Positions 1 to 9,307 of a DNA stretch of 64,000 bases are shown in pieces. Every line of letters starts with the position of its first letter. Position 1 is the stretch's first letter. Below the pieces are notes generated by a model, which worked only from the letters and a program-made list of their open reading frames with translations, searched no databases and was not told where the DNA came from. The stretch is from Bacillus dicomae (GTDB lineage Bacteria; Bacillota; Bacilli; Bacillales; Bacillaceae_G): assembly GCF_006494425.1 (NCBI RefSeq), contig NZ_VHIV01000002.1:744001-808000 (forward strand). The letters are read 5' to 3'. A program made the position numbers and the translations under genes.

Positions 1-33
1 CAATCGTAAAACAAATGAAGGGGTGACCTCACA

Positions 34-1338
34 ATGAGAATGGTGGACCTAATTGCAAAAAAACGTGACGGACATGCATTAACGACAGAAGAAATTAACT
101 TTATTGTTGAAGGATATACAAATGGTGATATTCCTGATTATCAAGTAAGTTCACTTGCAATGGCAATTTTCTTCCAAGATATGAACGATCAAGAACGTGC
201 TGATTTAACGATGGCAATGGTAAATAGCGGTGATACAATCGACTTATCAGCTATTGAAGGTGTAAAAGTAGATAAGCACTCAACAGGTGGCGTTGGTGAT
301 ACAACAACACTTGTATTAGGTCCATTAGTAGCCGCTTTAGGTGTACCGGTTGCAAAAATGTCTGGACGTGGGTTAGGACATACTGGTGGTACAATTGATA
401 AATTAGAAGCAGTTCCAGGATTCCATGTTGAAATCGAAAATGATGAATTCATGCGTCTTGTAAATGAAAACAAAATTGCTGTTATCGGTCAAAGTGGGAA
501 CTTAACACCTGCTGATAAAAAGTTATATGCACTTCGTGATGTAACGGCAACAGTAAACTCAATCCCGCTTATTGCAAGCTCGATTATGAGTAAAAAAATT
601 GCTGCTGGTGCAGATGCAATTGTTCTTGATGTAAAAACTGGAGCAGGTGCATTTATGAAAACAGATGAAGATGCAAAACGTTTAGCTGAAGCAATGGTGC
701 GCATTGGTAATAACGTCGGTCGTAATACGATGGCTGTTATTTCTGATATGAGTCAACCACTTGGTGAAGCTATTGGAAACGCACTTGAAGTACAAGAAGC
801 AATTGATACATTACAAGGTAAAGGACCGAAAGATTTAGAAGAGTTATGTTTAACACTTGGAAGTCAAATGGTATACCTTGCTGGACAAGCTTCATCTTTA
901 GAAGATGCGCGTGAGAAATTAATTGAAGTAATGAACAACGGTAAAGCGCTAGAATCATTTAAAACGTTCTTATCAGCGCAAGGCGGAGATGCATCTGTTG
1001 TTGATGATCCTTCTAAATTGCCACAAGCACAATTCAAAATTGAAGTAGAAGCGAAGGAAGACGGTTATGTATCAGAAATCGTTGCAGATGAAATCGGAAC
1101 AGCAGCCATGCTTTTAGGAGCAGGACGTGCGACGAAGGAATCTGAAATTGATTTAGCAGTTGGCTTAATGCTTCGCAAAAAAGTAGGGGACAGCGTGAAA
1201 AAAGGTGAATCCCTTGTTACAATTTACGCAAACCGTGAAAATGTGGAAGATGTAAAAGCAAAAATTTATGAGAATATGAAGATTGCTAACGAACATGTAG
1301 ATGCACCAACATTAGTGCACGGCATCGTTACTGAATAA
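34..1338 (+). CDS. pdp: Pyrimidine-nucleoside phosphorylase
   Basis: Cleaves uridine, thymidine and deoxyuridine with phosphate to give free base and (deoxy)ribose 1-phosphate, in cytosolic nucleoside salvage. The 434-residue length is normal for the family. The phosphate-binding stretch KHSTGGVGD is at residues 81-89 and the family signature [10 protein letters not shown] at 110-119. A lysine-rich C-terminal biotinyl-like beta domain ([12 protein letters not shown]) is also typical. The ATG follows AAGGGGTGA at 7 bases. The window begins with CAA TCG TAA, probably the last codons of an upstream gene; in Bacillus this would be a purine-nucleoside phosphorylase in a drm-pun-pdp operon (inferred). 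A hairpin with a T-run follows the gene. Confidence 0.97.
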   Translation: MRMVDLIAKKRDGHALTTEEINFIVEGYTNGDIPDYQVSSLAMAIFFQDMNDQERADLTMAMVNSGDTIDLSAIEGVKVDKHSTGGVGDTTTLVLGPLVAALGVPVAKMSGRGLGHTGGTIDKLEAVPGFHVEIENDEFMRLVNENKIAVIGQSGNLTPADKKLYALRDVTATVNSIPLIASSIMSKKIAAGADAIVLDVKTGAGAFMKTDEDAKRLAEAMVRIGNNVGRNTMAVISDMSQPLGEAIGNALEVQEAIDTLQGKGPKDLEELCLTLGSQMVYLAGQASSLEDAREKLIEVMNNGKALESFKTFLSAQGGDASVVDDPSKLPQAQFKIEVEAKEDGYVSEIVADEIGTAAMLLGAGRATKESEIDLAVGLMLRKKVGDSVKKGESLVTIYANRENVEDVKAKIYENMKIANEHVDAPTLVHGIVTE

Positions 1339-1340
1339 TA

Positions 1341-1378
1341 AAAAAGGGCTAGGGAGTATTTCTCCTTGGCTTTTTTTT
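1341..1378 (+). terminator. Terminator after pdp
   Basis: Imperfect GC-containing hairpin (GGGCTAGGGAG with CTCCTTGGC) followed by eight T residues, immediately after the pdp stop codon. Confidence 0.75.
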
Positions 1379-1412
1379 CTATTTTTTGTTTATAATAATA
1401 ATGGGTGAAATT

Positions 1413-2363
1413 ATGATTAGAATTTGTGCAATAACAAAAACAGATGAAGTATTATATGATGTTTCGTTAGAAGAAACAAAGAAAGACCATATTGTATGGT
1501 ATTGGCTAGATTTATATAAGCCTACGAAAGAAGAGTATACATACATTTTGCAAGATCATTTTAAGTTCCATCCCCTTGCAATTGAAGACTGTATAGAATA
1601 TGTACAGAGGCCAAAAGTTGATTTTTATGATGGATATAACTTTTTAGTTCTTCATGCATTTGGTGAGGATGGACTAGAACCGCACGAGATCGACTTATTT
1701 ATTAGTGATCGTTATATTGTTTCTTTCCATTTTTCTCATAATAATGCAATTGAAAGAGTATGGAAAACACTTGGAGAAAAGAAGCGTATTAAGAATAGTC
1801 CTTTACACGTAGCACATACAATTATCGACCAAATTGTAGATGACTATTTTGCGCCTGTATATTACATTGAGGATCACCTAAATGCAATTGATGATAATTT
1901 AACGGGTGAGACAGCAGGCAGTGTACTAGAAGAAGTATTTGATATACGTGCAGATTTATCGAAGCTAAGGCGTACAATCATTCCGATGCGTGATTTATTG
2001 TATCGTATTTTAAATTCGACTCGTTTTTACGGTATAAGTGATCATGAGATTTACTTTAAAGATATACATGACCATTTGCTTAAACTGACAGAAATGATTG
2101 AGGCAAGCCGAGAATTAACGGCAGATATTCGAGATAGTTATTTTTCATTAAACTCACATCATATGAATAACATTATGAAAACATTAACTGTGTTCTCGAC
2201 TATTTTCATGCCATTAACATTTATTGCGGGAGTATACGGAATGAACTTTACGCATATGCCAGAGCTTGGTGGACAATATAGTTATTTTATTTGTTTACTT
2301 ATCATGGCGCTAATTGGCGGTGGCATGATGGCTTGGTTTTATAAAAAAGGATGGTTTAAATAA
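1413..2363 (+). CDS. CorA-family divalent metal transporter
   Basis: Mg2+/Co2+-type channel of the inner membrane. The long soluble N-terminal domain is followed by two C-terminal membrane helices. The diagnostic GMN motif (YGMNF) ends the first helix and a short lysine-rich tail (YKKGWFK) ends the protein. I chose the ATG at 1413 because GGGTGA sits 5 bases upstream; an ATG at 1401 and a TTG at 1386 are in frame but have no ribosome binding site. That gives 316 residues, usual for CorA. It is a single-gene unit between two terminators. Metal preference (Mg, Co or Ni) cannot be read from the sequence. Confidence 0.93.
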   Translation: MIRICAITKTDEVLYDVSLEETKKDHIVWYWLDLYKPTKEEYTYILQDHFKFHPLAIEDCIEYVQRPKVDFYDGYNFLVLHAFGEDGLEPHEIDLFISDRYIVSFHFSHNNAIERVWKTLGEKKRIKNSPLHVAHTIIDQIVDDYFAPVYYIEDHLNAIDDNLTGETAGSVLEEVFDIRADLSKLRRTIIPMRDLLYRILNSTRFYGISDHEIYFKDIHDHLLKLTEMIEASRELTADIRDSYFSLNSHHMNNIMKTLTVFSTIFMPLTFIAGVYGMNFTHMPELGGQYSYFICLLIMALIGGGMMAWFYKKGWFK

Positions 2364-2395
2364 AAAACACCGAGGAAAATTCCTCGGTGTTTTTT
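2362..2395. terminator. Bidirectional terminator between corA-like gene and NCS2 permease
   Basis: Perfect stem CACCGAGGAA/TTCCTCGGTG with A-run before and T-run after. It serves both convergent genes. Confidence 0.9.
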
Positions 2396-2397
2396 AC

Positions 2398-3687
2398 TTA
2401 ACCGATAGCATGTAATACGAACATGGCTAAGAATAAGCATGTAACGATATACATAGACGGTGCGACTTCTTTACGCTTTCCAAGAGCAATTTTTAAGATA
2501 GGATAAGCGATAAATCCGAACGCAATGCCATCAGCGATACTATATGTGAGCGGGATCATGACGATAATTAAGAACGCTGGAAATCCTTCTGAAAAATCGT
2601 TCAGAGGAATTTGCTGAATGCTTGTAATCATCAGGCCGCCAATAATAATTAAGATTGGTGCAATGGCACTATCAGGAATTAGTTTGACAAACGGAAGTGC
2701 AAACAGTGACGCGAAGAATAACAACCCTGTAACGATAGACGTCAGACCTGTCTTTCCGCCTGCAGTAATACCTGCGGCACTCTCTACTGTTGATACGGTA
2801 GGGCTTGTGCCAAATAGACCACATGTCATTGCTGAAATTGCATTGGCTTGGTAAGCACGTGGGAATTTACGGTCATCTTCTAATAAACCGTGCAGAAGTC
2901 CCATATTCTCAAAAATAAGCACCATGCTTAAGGAGAATGTTGCAATCCAAAACGGTAAGGAAGAAAGTTTGCCAAATGACATAGCTCCAAACACATCGCC
3001 GTAATTAGCGAATGAGAATGAACTATTTCCGATTTGACTTGTATCAACAAGGCCAAATAGCCATGCAATACCAGTTCCTATTGCAATCGTCCATAAAAAG
3101 TTTCCACGTACGTTACGAATAAATAATACAAGTGCAACGATAAGAGTAAGCACGGTCGCAAGAACGACAGGGCTACTTAATTTCCCCATTGCAACAGCGG
3201 TATTTGGATTCGAAACGACTAAACCACCTTTTTGCAATCCGATAAATGCTAAAAATAATCCGATGCCGACAGTAATAGCTTCCTTTAATGACTTTGGAAT
3301 TGATACTGAAAGCACGCGAGCGATTGGTGTAAACGCAGCAATTGCAAAAATAATACCAGAGATGAAGACAGCTGCTAATGCTTCCTGCCAAGTTAATCCG
3401 AGCGTATGCACAGCAGTGTACGTGAAGAATGCATTTACACCCATACCAGGGACAAGAATAGCAGGTGCATTTGCCCAAAATGCCATGAGCAGACATCCGA
3501 CAAATGAACTGAAAACAGTTGCTAAAATTCCAGCTTCAAGCGGAATGCCAGCATCGGATAAAATGGATGCATTTACAATCATAATATATACGATCGTGAA
3601 AAATGACGTAACTCCAGCTAAAACTTCTTGTTTTGGTGATGTTTCGTGTAAACCTAATTTAAATGTTCTTTCAAGTATTCCTTTCAT
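2398..3687 (-). CDS. NCS2/AzgA-family purine permease (PbuG/PbuO-like)
   Basis: Membrane permease predicted to import hypoxanthine, guanine or adenine by proton symport. It has about 12 hydrophobic segments in 429 residues. The conserved segment GTSPTVSTVESAAGI (about residues 275-290) and the N-terminal KQEVLAGVTSFFTIVYI are typical of the AzgA/COG2252 branch. The ATG has AAGGTT upstream. The leader holds a small imperfect hairpin but no recognisable purine riboswitch core. A weak cre-like 14-mer lies at 3793-3806. Nearby pdp fits nucleobase salvage, but the genes are separate units. Substrate is inferred from family only. Confidence 0.93.
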   Translation of the reverse strand: MKGILERTFKLGLHETSPKQEVLAGVTSFFTIVYIMIVNASILSDAGIPLEAGILATVFSSFVGCLLMAFWANAPAILVPGMGVNAFFTYTAVHTLGLTWQEALAAVFISGIIFAIAAFTPIARVLSVSIPKSLKEAITVGIGLFLAFIGLQKGGLVVSNPNTAVAMGKLSSPVVLATVLTLIVALVLFIRNVRGNFLWTIAIGTGIAWLFGLVDTSQIGNSSFSFANYGDVFGAMSFGKLSSLPFWIATFSLSMVLIFENMGLLHGLLEDDRKFPRAYQANAISAMTCGLFGTSPTVSTVESAAGITAGGKTGLTSIVTGLLFFASLFALPFVKLIPDSAIAPILIIIGGLMITSIQQIPLNDFSEGFPAFLIIVMIPLTYSIADGIAFGFIAYPILKIALGKRKEVAPSMYIVTCLFLAMFVLHAIG

Positions 3688-3821
3688 GTTAAACCTTCTT
3701 TTTCATATCCCTCTCCCACCCGTGATATCTCTTTTGTAAGAGCTCACCGTCCTTTATTATATCAGAACATCATGTTTTTACAACAAGGAAAATGATAACG
3801 TTTACTTATAAATAAAATTAT

Positions 3822-4493
3822 TTATAAATAAGTAAAAATCGCCCGTATTGTAGAGATGATCTCTAATTCTCCCGATTGAATGGGAGGAGATGCTTGTGCA
3901 TGTAAAGTAGCATAGGACGCAACTTCCCGTGGTAATTGAGCAGATTCTTCAACGAATGAGAGTGGAACAGGATTAATATTTAAATTGTATGTACTCGCAA
4001 TAGCACGAGCTTTTTCTACCGCTTGTTGTAGAGCTTGAATGAGAGCTTGCTCATAATATTTATTTGGATGAGATATTCGAAAACGTAAACCTTTTGCTAC
4101 GTTTGCTCCATTTGAAACGGCTATATCATATACTTCCCCTGCTTTTTGTACATTTAAAACGGTAATTTCATACAAATGTTCCACACGATACCCTTGTAGT
4201 AATGCTTTATCATTTACATACTCGTATTGAGGAGTGATCGTATAAGAAATCGTTTCTATATCTTTATCAGCAATACCAAGCTGTTTAAGTGCATCCAGCA
4301 ATTGTTTTGATTGTACTGCATTTTCTTCTTGCGCTTGTTTCACATTTTTACTATCAGTTCGAATACCAAGTGTTAATATAACAACATTTGGTTTCGCTTT
4401 GACAACACCTTCACCTTGTACAGTAATAGTCGCTTCTTTACCAGTATTAGCTGTGCGTACATTGTGTAAATAAGGATTCATTCCACCCTGCAT
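3822..4493 (-). CDS. SIMPL-domain protein (DUF541)
   Basis: 223-residue SIMPL/DUF541 protein. The family start is visible as ITVQGEGVVKAKPNVVILTLGI (residues 22-43), followed by the alternating coil/strand pattern and the QQAVEKARAIA helix. Members are often periplasmic or surface proteins linked to stress tolerance, but the molecular function is not known. I see no signal peptide; the first 20 residues (MQGGMNPYLHNV) are unlike a leader, so it may be cytoplasmic here. The ATG is preceded by AAGGATGGTGATGG. A second ATG four codons on is possible. Confidence 0.85.
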   Translation of the reverse strand: MQGGMNPYLHNVRTANTGKEATITVQGEGVVKAKPNVVILTLGIRTDSKNVKQAQEENAVQSKQLLDALKQLGIADKDIETISYTITPQYEYVNDKALLQGYRVEHLYEITVLNVQKAGEVYDIAVSNGANVAKGLRFRISHPNKYYEQALIQALQQAVEKARAIASTYNLNINPVPLSFVEESAQLPREVASYATLHAQASPPIQSGELEIISTIRAIFTYL

Positions 4494-4652
4494 TTTCCAT
4501 CACCATCCTTTTTATATGTATATGTGTGAACAAAAAAGAAATTTATATGAAAAAAGTTACATAAATGAGAATGTTGAGGAAAGAAAGGATATACAACAAG
4601 GGTATTTATAGATTATAATATGTGTAAATATGATAAAAAAGGGACGAGGCTA

Positions 4653-5072
4653 GTGAACGAAAAAAGAGAAACACTGATTTTAGAGTTATCCGGATCATTT
4701 CGAAAGATGATACGTTTATTACAAAATGATATTAATACACGTTTTGCAGAACATATGCCATATAATGAATTTTCTGTATTACGCGCGTTATTTTTAAACA
4801 GTCCACAGATGGCTTCGCAAATTGCGAGTGAAGTAAACGTAACCTCCAGTCATATTACAGCTGTTACTGATCGTCTCGTACGAAAAGGATTAGTAGAAAG
4901 AAAACGTTCTAATTCAGACCGTCGTATCGTGTACTTAGAAATTACAGAACACGGAAGAAAAGTAACTGAAAAACTTGAAGCTGTGCGTAAAGAATATTAT
5001 AAAGAGAGATTTAAAGGTTGGAGCGACCAAGAAATAGAAATGGTGTTAGAGCTATTTGGCCGCGTATTATAA
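4653..5072 (+). CDS. MarR-family transcriptional regulator
   Basis: 139-residue winged-helix regulator. The DNA-binding part reads MASQIASEVNVTSSHITAVTDRLVRKGLVERKRSNSDRR, with the recognition helix and the DR-containing wing (about residues 54-95) typical of MarR. I chose GTG 4653 because GGACGAGG is 4 bases upstream; an in-frame ATG at 4620 lacks a ribosome binding site. It is monocistronic with its own terminator. The divergent SIMPL gene is a possible target but I see no clear shared palindrome. Ligand unknown. Confidence 0.9.
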   Translation: MNEKRETLILELSGSFRKMIRLLQNDINTRFAEHMPYNEFSVLRALFLNSPQMASQIASEVNVTSSHITAVTDRLVRKGLVERKRSNSDRRIVYLEITEHGRKVTEKLEAVRKEYYKERFKGWSDQEIEMVLELFGRVL

Positions 5073-5079
5073 TAAATGA

Positions 5080-5116
5080 GGATAGGAAGCGAAGCTTTCC
5101 TATCCTTTTTCTTTTG
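5080..5116 (+). terminator. Terminator after marR-like gene
   Basis: Stem GGATAGGAAGC/GCTTTCCTATCC with a GAA loop, then a T-rich run. Confidence 0.9.
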
Positions 5117-5173
5117 AATAAAAACATTTTGAAACTCCAATACTTTAATTAAAAAGAATCGGAGTGAAAAATT

Positions 5174-5719
5174 ATGAAACGTATTTGTACGCTTTTCATT
5201 ATGGTTGGAAGTTTTTTCTGCTTTCATCAATTTGCGGACGCCGCAACACCTCTTCAAGTCGTTCAGAAAGAATTACAACATATTTCAAATAAGCAACCTA
5301 TTTTATATTCAAAACTATGGATTCGCTCAATGCAGAATGCTATTTTATTTCATCACAGTGATAACATTCGGCATGAAGATACGATAAGCAATGTAACAAA
5401 GTCTTCTCTTGTAAAAGTGAAACAACTTCCACTTCAGAAAGCATCGCAGTACATCCCGAGATTATCACAATATATTTCTAAGTTTGAGGCTGAGAATGTG
5501 CAAGTGTATTATGTTGCAGCTCGCTATGAAGTGAAAAAAGAGAACCCATACCAACTAAATGGCATGAATTATTTTATGCAAGTGTTTATTCAGCAAGGGG
5601 GAGAATGGAGAATTGCTGAAAGTATAGTTGCTCCAACAGATCAAATTGTGGCAAATGGTGACGGGTTTGGAATGAAGCAAGAAAAAGAGTATGGGAAAAG
5701 AAGAGAGAATGTAAAATAA
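5174..5719 (+). CDS. Secreted protein of unknown function
   Basis: 181 residues starting with a clear type I signal peptide (MKRICTLFIMVGSFFC...) and a probable cleavage site after ADA at about residue 23. The mature part is a small alpha/beta domain with many aromatic strands (VQVYYVAARYEVKKEN, MQVFIQQGGEWRIAES), resembling a nuclear-transport-factor-2-like fold by pattern only. I do not recognise the family with certainty; a Bacillus DUF3993-type assignment is possible. GGAGTG precedes the ATG. Single gene between terminators. Confidence 0.8.
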   Translation: MKRICTLFIMVGSFFCFHQFADAATPLQVVQKELQHISNKQPILYSKLWIRSMQNAILFHHSDNIRHEDTISNVTKSSLVKVKQLPLQKASQYIPRLSQYISKFEAENVQVYYVAARYEVKKENPYQLNGMNYFMQVFIQQGGEWRIAESIVAPTDQIVANGDGFGMKQEKEYGKRRENVK

Positions 5720-5748
5720 CCTCCTCAATAAGAGGAGGTTATTTTATT
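5715..5748. terminator. Bidirectional terminator
   Basis: Stem AATAACCTCCTC/GAGGAGGTTATT followed by TTTATT. It lies between the secreted-protein gene and the convergent permease gene. Confidence 0.88.
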
Positions 5749-6808
5749 TAAAATTCCAAGAGACTTTCCATTTTAATATTTTAGGTAGGAAGAAATACGT
5801 AATGAAACTAGTCACTAAAAATCCGATGTAAAAGCTGGACAATGAGTGCGCTCGACTTAGTATTAAACCTCCAACGATCCCTCCAAAGAAAATCGCACAA
5901 GCTAAAACTACTTTTTGTAGTTTTGGATATAATAAGTAGTTACCATTTCGCTCATTGACTGAACGGGCATATAAATATATACCGAGTGGTAATAAAATAA
6001 TGATATGTGTAATAGGTGCAATCAATAATTTTGCCGAAGGGATTGTTGTAAAGTTTGGTTCATTATGACGTATTCCATCCTTATCAGTATAAGCGTTTTG
6101 AGGATCGTAATTAAAGCTAATATTAAAATCTTCTGCTGGACTAGAAATACGTATGTTTTCCATAACATCATGTATAATGCCATTGTTCTCATGAAAGTCG
6201 GCATTCGAGTGAACAGCAATGACTCCTGATATTAGAGATGGAAGTAACGCTGGGAAGATTAATATAGCTGCAGTAAGAAATCCTTGCGATATCACATTTC
6301 CAGCGATTGTTCCTATACATAAGGCAAGTGTATAAATAGCAATTAATACAATTAGCATGTATATAAAGTAACGATGAAAGGGAGAGAATACTTGATATTT
6401 ATTATGAAAAGTCAACTTTTTCATAATAGCAAATAGTCCCCAGTTTAGAACGACAACAGCGGCGATATTACAGATTCCAAACAACCACTTTGTTATATAG
6501 AGGTGCGAACGTTTAAAGGGCATAGACCATAACAAGTCGCTAGCGTTATTTTGTCTTTCCCATCCAATTAACGTACAAGCTAGAACGATTAGCAAACTAC
6601 CTAACAGCATGATAGAATCTAGAAGTGTTAAATCAAAACTGTAATGATATATAGCTTTCCATTTTTTGTTCATATTTAGAAAATATTGCTGTTGAATAGA
6701 AGTCATATAGTATTTATATGACAAAGTATAGAAGCTGACGAGCCAAAATAACCATACAACATATTTACTTTGTTGATACGTTCTTAGCCACAGTGCTTTT
6801 TGAAACAT
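5744..6808 (-). CDS. ABC transporter permease, second of a paralogous pair
   Basis: 354-residue membrane protein with about six hydrophobic segments and a large extracytoplasmic loop between segments 4 and 5. It begins MFQKALWL, closely similar to the upstream permease (MFHKALWM), and has the same length and loop layout, so the two arose by duplication and probably form a heterodimer. It is the last gene of the ytrA-like operon, 12 bases after the previous stop. RBS AGGAGAG. No known substrate; relatives in the YtrC/YtrD area are linked to cell-wall antibiotic stress. Confidence 0.85.
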   Translation of the reverse strand: MFQKALWLRTYQQSKYVVWLFWLVSFYTLSYKYYMTSIQQQYFLNMNKKWKAIYHYSFDLTLLDSIMLLGSLLIVLACTLIGWERQNNASDLLWSMPFKRSHLYITKWLFGICNIAAVVVLNWGLFAIMKKLTFHNKYQVFSPFHRYFIYMLIVLIAIYTLALCIGTIAGNVISQGFLTAAILIFPALLPSLISGVIAVHSNADFHENNGIIHDVMENIRISSPAEDFNISFNYDPQNAYTDKDGIRHNEPNFTTIPSAKLLIAPITHIIILLPLGIYLYARSVNERNGNYLLYPKLQKVVLACAIFFGGIVGGLILSRAHSLSSFYIGFLVTSFITYFFLPKILKWKVSWNFK

Positions 6809-6820
6809 AGGATCTCTCCT

Positions 6821-7885
6821 TTAAAAAACTTTATAATTTGTTAGGCGTGATAATATAACATAAGTAATGATTCCAGCGAGAAACAAACAAATATAGTAGT
6901 TAAGTAAGAAATGAAATTGATTTAGTTTATAGCCACCTAGTAATGCAAAGTAAATGGTTGTCCCCCATATACATATTCGTAAATGTTTTTGGAAAATAAA
7001 TATCTTTTGACTGTTTTCATTTGGTGATCGTGTATATAAATATGTTCCAAGTAGTAAGTAAACTATTGTATAAAAAATAGGGACTAACATCGATTTAGCT
7101 GAATAATAGTGATAAGATGCTGGATCTCTTAAAGTAGTTGAGTCCTTTTCTTTTTTACGTGATTCAGGATCATAATGGTAATAAATCGTGAAATTATATA
7201 TTGGTGCAACTATATTTGTTTTTTGAGTAATTTCGTAAAGTTGTTCATATAACTTATAATTTTTAGTATCGGTAGCTTCTAAGTGATTTATCGTAAAAGT
7301 GTACACTAGTGGAATAAATGTAAGCCCCATTAGTAACCAAGGAATACAAAAAACAACCTGCGAAACAACGCTTCCAGTAAAAGTACCGATGCATAGTGCA
7401 GCTGTATATACTGCTGCATAAGAAACAATCGCATAAAGAAAGTATCGATGAAATGGACTAAATGATTGATAATCAAAATGAATAGTTGTTCTATAAATCA
7501 CATACATAAGAATCCAATTTATAAGTAACGAGCTCAAAATACAAAAGGAACCAAAAGCCCATTTAGATAAGAAGACATCTTTTCTTTTAAAAGGCATCAT
7601 CATAAGTAGTGTATTAGATTGGTTGCTACGTTCCCATCCTATCAATAAGCAGGCTAAAGCAATGACAAGAACAGTTAACCAAAAACTATTACCTTCCCCT
7701 GGCGAAAAGGCATAAAAATAATAATACTGTTTACCTTTTTCTTGTAATTCGTAATACTCAGCAAGTTGTCTCTGAGCACTTTTATAGTAGCCAAAAGATA
7801 ACAAGTAAAGCGAACTAAAGAAGAAGAGTAACGCAGCATATTTCCCGCGCTTCCAATTCCACATCCACAACGCCTTATGAAACAT
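6821..7885 (-). CDS. ABC transporter permease, first of a paralogous pair
   Basis: 354 residues from the ATG at 7885, preceded by GGAGGAGG at 6 bases; longer in-frame starts exist but would overlap the ATPase gene more. Six or so membrane segments. The conserved internal pattern SPFHRYFLYAIV matches SPFHRYFIYMLI in the downstream paralogue. It overlaps the end of the ATPase gene by 11 bases, so translation is probably coupled. With the neighbouring ATPase it should form an ABC-2-type exporter. Confidence 0.86.
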   Translation of the reverse strand: MFHKALWMWNWKRGKYAALLFFFSSLYLLSFGYYKSAQRQLAEYYELQEKGKQYYYFYAFSPGEGNSFWLTVLVIALACLLIGWERSNQSNTLLMMMPFKRKDVFLSKWAFGSFCILSSLLINWILMYVIYRTTIHFDYQSFSPFHRYFLYAIVSYAAVYTAALCIGTFTGSVVSQVVFCIPWLLMGLTFIPLVYTFTINHLEATDTKNYKLYEQLYEITQKTNIVAPIYNFTIYYHYDPESRKKEKDSTTLRDPASYHYYSAKSMLVPIFYTIVYLLLGTYLYTRSPNENSQKIFIFQKHLRICIWGTTIYFALLGGYKLNQFHFLLNYYICLFLAGIITYVILSRLTNYKVF

Positions 7886-8756
7886 ACCCATCCTCCTCCA
7901 GTGTCGTAACGAAGACATCTTCAAGTGACATTGTTAATTCTTCAATGAGTATAGGTTGTTCTTTATAAAACTTCTCCAGTGTTGTAGCCACATTTCCCTC
8001 AATTAAGATTGTATATACTTTTCCTGTTTGATTTAATATTTTAATATTGCTTAAGTTTTCTAGTTTTTGAGGTAGTGAACGTTCATAAGCTACTTGGATT
8101 TTAGCAAATCGTGATTTTGCATCATCTAGTGATGTAATAGAAGATATAGTATGGCCTTTTAATATAATGATTGTATCTGCAATTTGTTCCACTTCATCTA
8201 AATGGTGAGTTGAGATGAAAATGGTAATCTCTTTTTCGGCAACTTCTCCAACGAGAAACTGTAAAATTTGCCTTTTCACGATAGGATCAAGTCCATTTGT
8301 TGGTTCATCTAAAATGATATATTCTGCTTTTGTAGAAACGGCTAAAATGATTGCAAGCAGTGCTTTCATGCCTTTTGAATAACTACGAATTCGTTTGCTA
8401 GGTAAGTTAAAACGTTCTAGCAGCTCATAGAAATATGCTTCATCAAATGCTGTGTAAACAGCTTTATAAAACTTTACAATTTCTTTTATTGTATATCCGT
8501 TCAGTATGTTAGTAGAATCCGGAACATATACGATTTTTTGCTTTATTTCAGGACACTGATGAATGTTTGTATCTTCATATGTAACAGTCCCTGCATCAGG
8601 GTCTAAAATGCCTACCATCGTTCGTAATAAAGTTGTTTTCCCTGCACCGTTTCTTCCAAGTAATCCGATGATACTTCCTCTATGTAATGTGAAAGAAACA
8701 TCATCTAAAATTATTTGATTATCAATCGTTTTCTTCAAGCTTGTCACTTTCAGCAT
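7875..8756 (-). CDS. ABC transporter ATP-binding protein (YtrB-like)
   Basis: Energises the two adjacent permeases. Walker A GRNGAGKTT (about residues 38-46), a YSKGMK signature in place of LSGGQ, Walker B YIILDEPTNGLDP and the switch histidine in FISTHHLDE are all present, so the ATPase should be active. The atypical SKGM signature is usual in this antibiotic/YtrB-type subgroup. I chose ATG 8756 (GGAGGA 8 bases upstream) over ATG 8762. The start lies inside the 3' end of the regulator gene (35-base overlap). 293 residues. Confidence 0.93.
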   Translation of the reverse strand: MLKVTSLKKTIDNQIILDDVSFTLHRGSIIGLLGRNGAGKTTLLRTMVGILDPDAGTVTYEDTNIHQCPEIKQKIVYVPDSTNILNGYTIKEIVKFYKAVYTAFDEAYFYELLERFNLPSKRIRSYSKGMKALLAIILAVSTKAEYIILDEPTNGLDPIVKRQILQFLVGEVAEKEITIFISTHHLDEVEQIADTIIILKGHTISSITSLDDAKSRFAKIQVAYERSLPQKLENLSNIKILNQTGKVYTILIEGNVATTLEKFYKEQPILIEELTMSLEDVFVTTLEEDGYVS

Positions 8757-9141
8757 CTGCATTTCCTCCAATCTCTTTGTAATATGAATCTATCCAATCA
8801 TGAATTTTATCTTTCGTAACACCAAGATAAGAGGCTTCTAATAGTAATTGATGAAATTGCTTTTCAACCATAGTGATTTTCCTTTCGTCTAATGTTGGGG
8901 TAATCGATTGGGATACAAATGTTCCTTTTCCTCGTAATGTTTCAATAATCCCTTGTCGCTCTAACTCTTGGTACGCTTTACTCACTGTATTTGGATTGAT
9001 AACGAGTAAAGAAGCGAGTTCGCGTACAGAAGGTAGTTTGTCACTTGGAGCTAACATGTTCTTTAATACGAGTTCTTTTATATTTTGAACAATTTGTTCC
9101 CATATCGGAGTGTTGCTTCTTGGATCAAGTTGAATATGCAA
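8722..9141 (-). CDS. GntR-family regulator, YtrA subfamily
   Basis: 139-residue repressor with a GntR winged helix and the short C-terminal tail of the YtrA subgroup rather than a ligand domain. The DNA-binding part runs ...LPSVRELASLLVINPNTVSKAYQELERQGII. The start HIQLDPRSNTPIWEQI matches the subgroup. I prefer TTG 9141 (AAGGAG 9 bases upstream); TTG 9147 is too close to the site. It heads an operon with an ATPase and two permeases. The promoter holds a perfect inverted repeat, so autorepression is likely. B. subtilis YtrA responds to cell-wall antibiotics; the same here is inference. Confidence 0.92.
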   Translation of the reverse strand: MHIQLDPRSNTPIWEQIVQNIKELVLKNMLAPSDKLPSVRELASLLVINPNTVSKAYQELERQGIIETLRGKGTFVSQSITPTLDERKITMVEKQFHQLLLEASYLGVTKDKIHDWIDSYYKEIGGNADAESDKLEEND

Positions 9142-9162
9142 GAGCAATGTCTCCTTTCTGAC

Positions 9163-9203
9163 TTGTATTAAGTGTACTACTTCATGTAATACACTTAATA
9201 CAA
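9163..9203. promoter_or_regulatory. YtrA-type operator, 14-bp perfect inverted repeat
   Basis: Arms TTGTATTAAGTGTA and TACACTTAATACAA, separated by 13 bases, just upstream of the regulator start. The core AGTGTA-N13-TACACT is, from memory, exactly the published B. subtilis YtrA operator. Confidence 0.85.
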
Positions 9204-9307
9204 TATAGGTGATGAATGTATTTGTCAACTGAAAATATTAGAAAAATATGGTATTAAAAAATAAAAAATTGGAAAAAATAGGTCTGATATAGAATGGAGG
9301 GTTAGTC

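Noticed and set aside
3173-3739. Long frames antisense to or overlapping the permease gene
   Set aside because: Composition (Cys- and Tyr-rich or out-of-frame shadows) and lack of start signals indicate shadows of the real gene.
3688-3830. Purine riboswitch ahead of the NCS2 permease
   Set aside because: The expected core and kissing-loop sequences are not present on the minus strand leader; only a small hairpin is seen.
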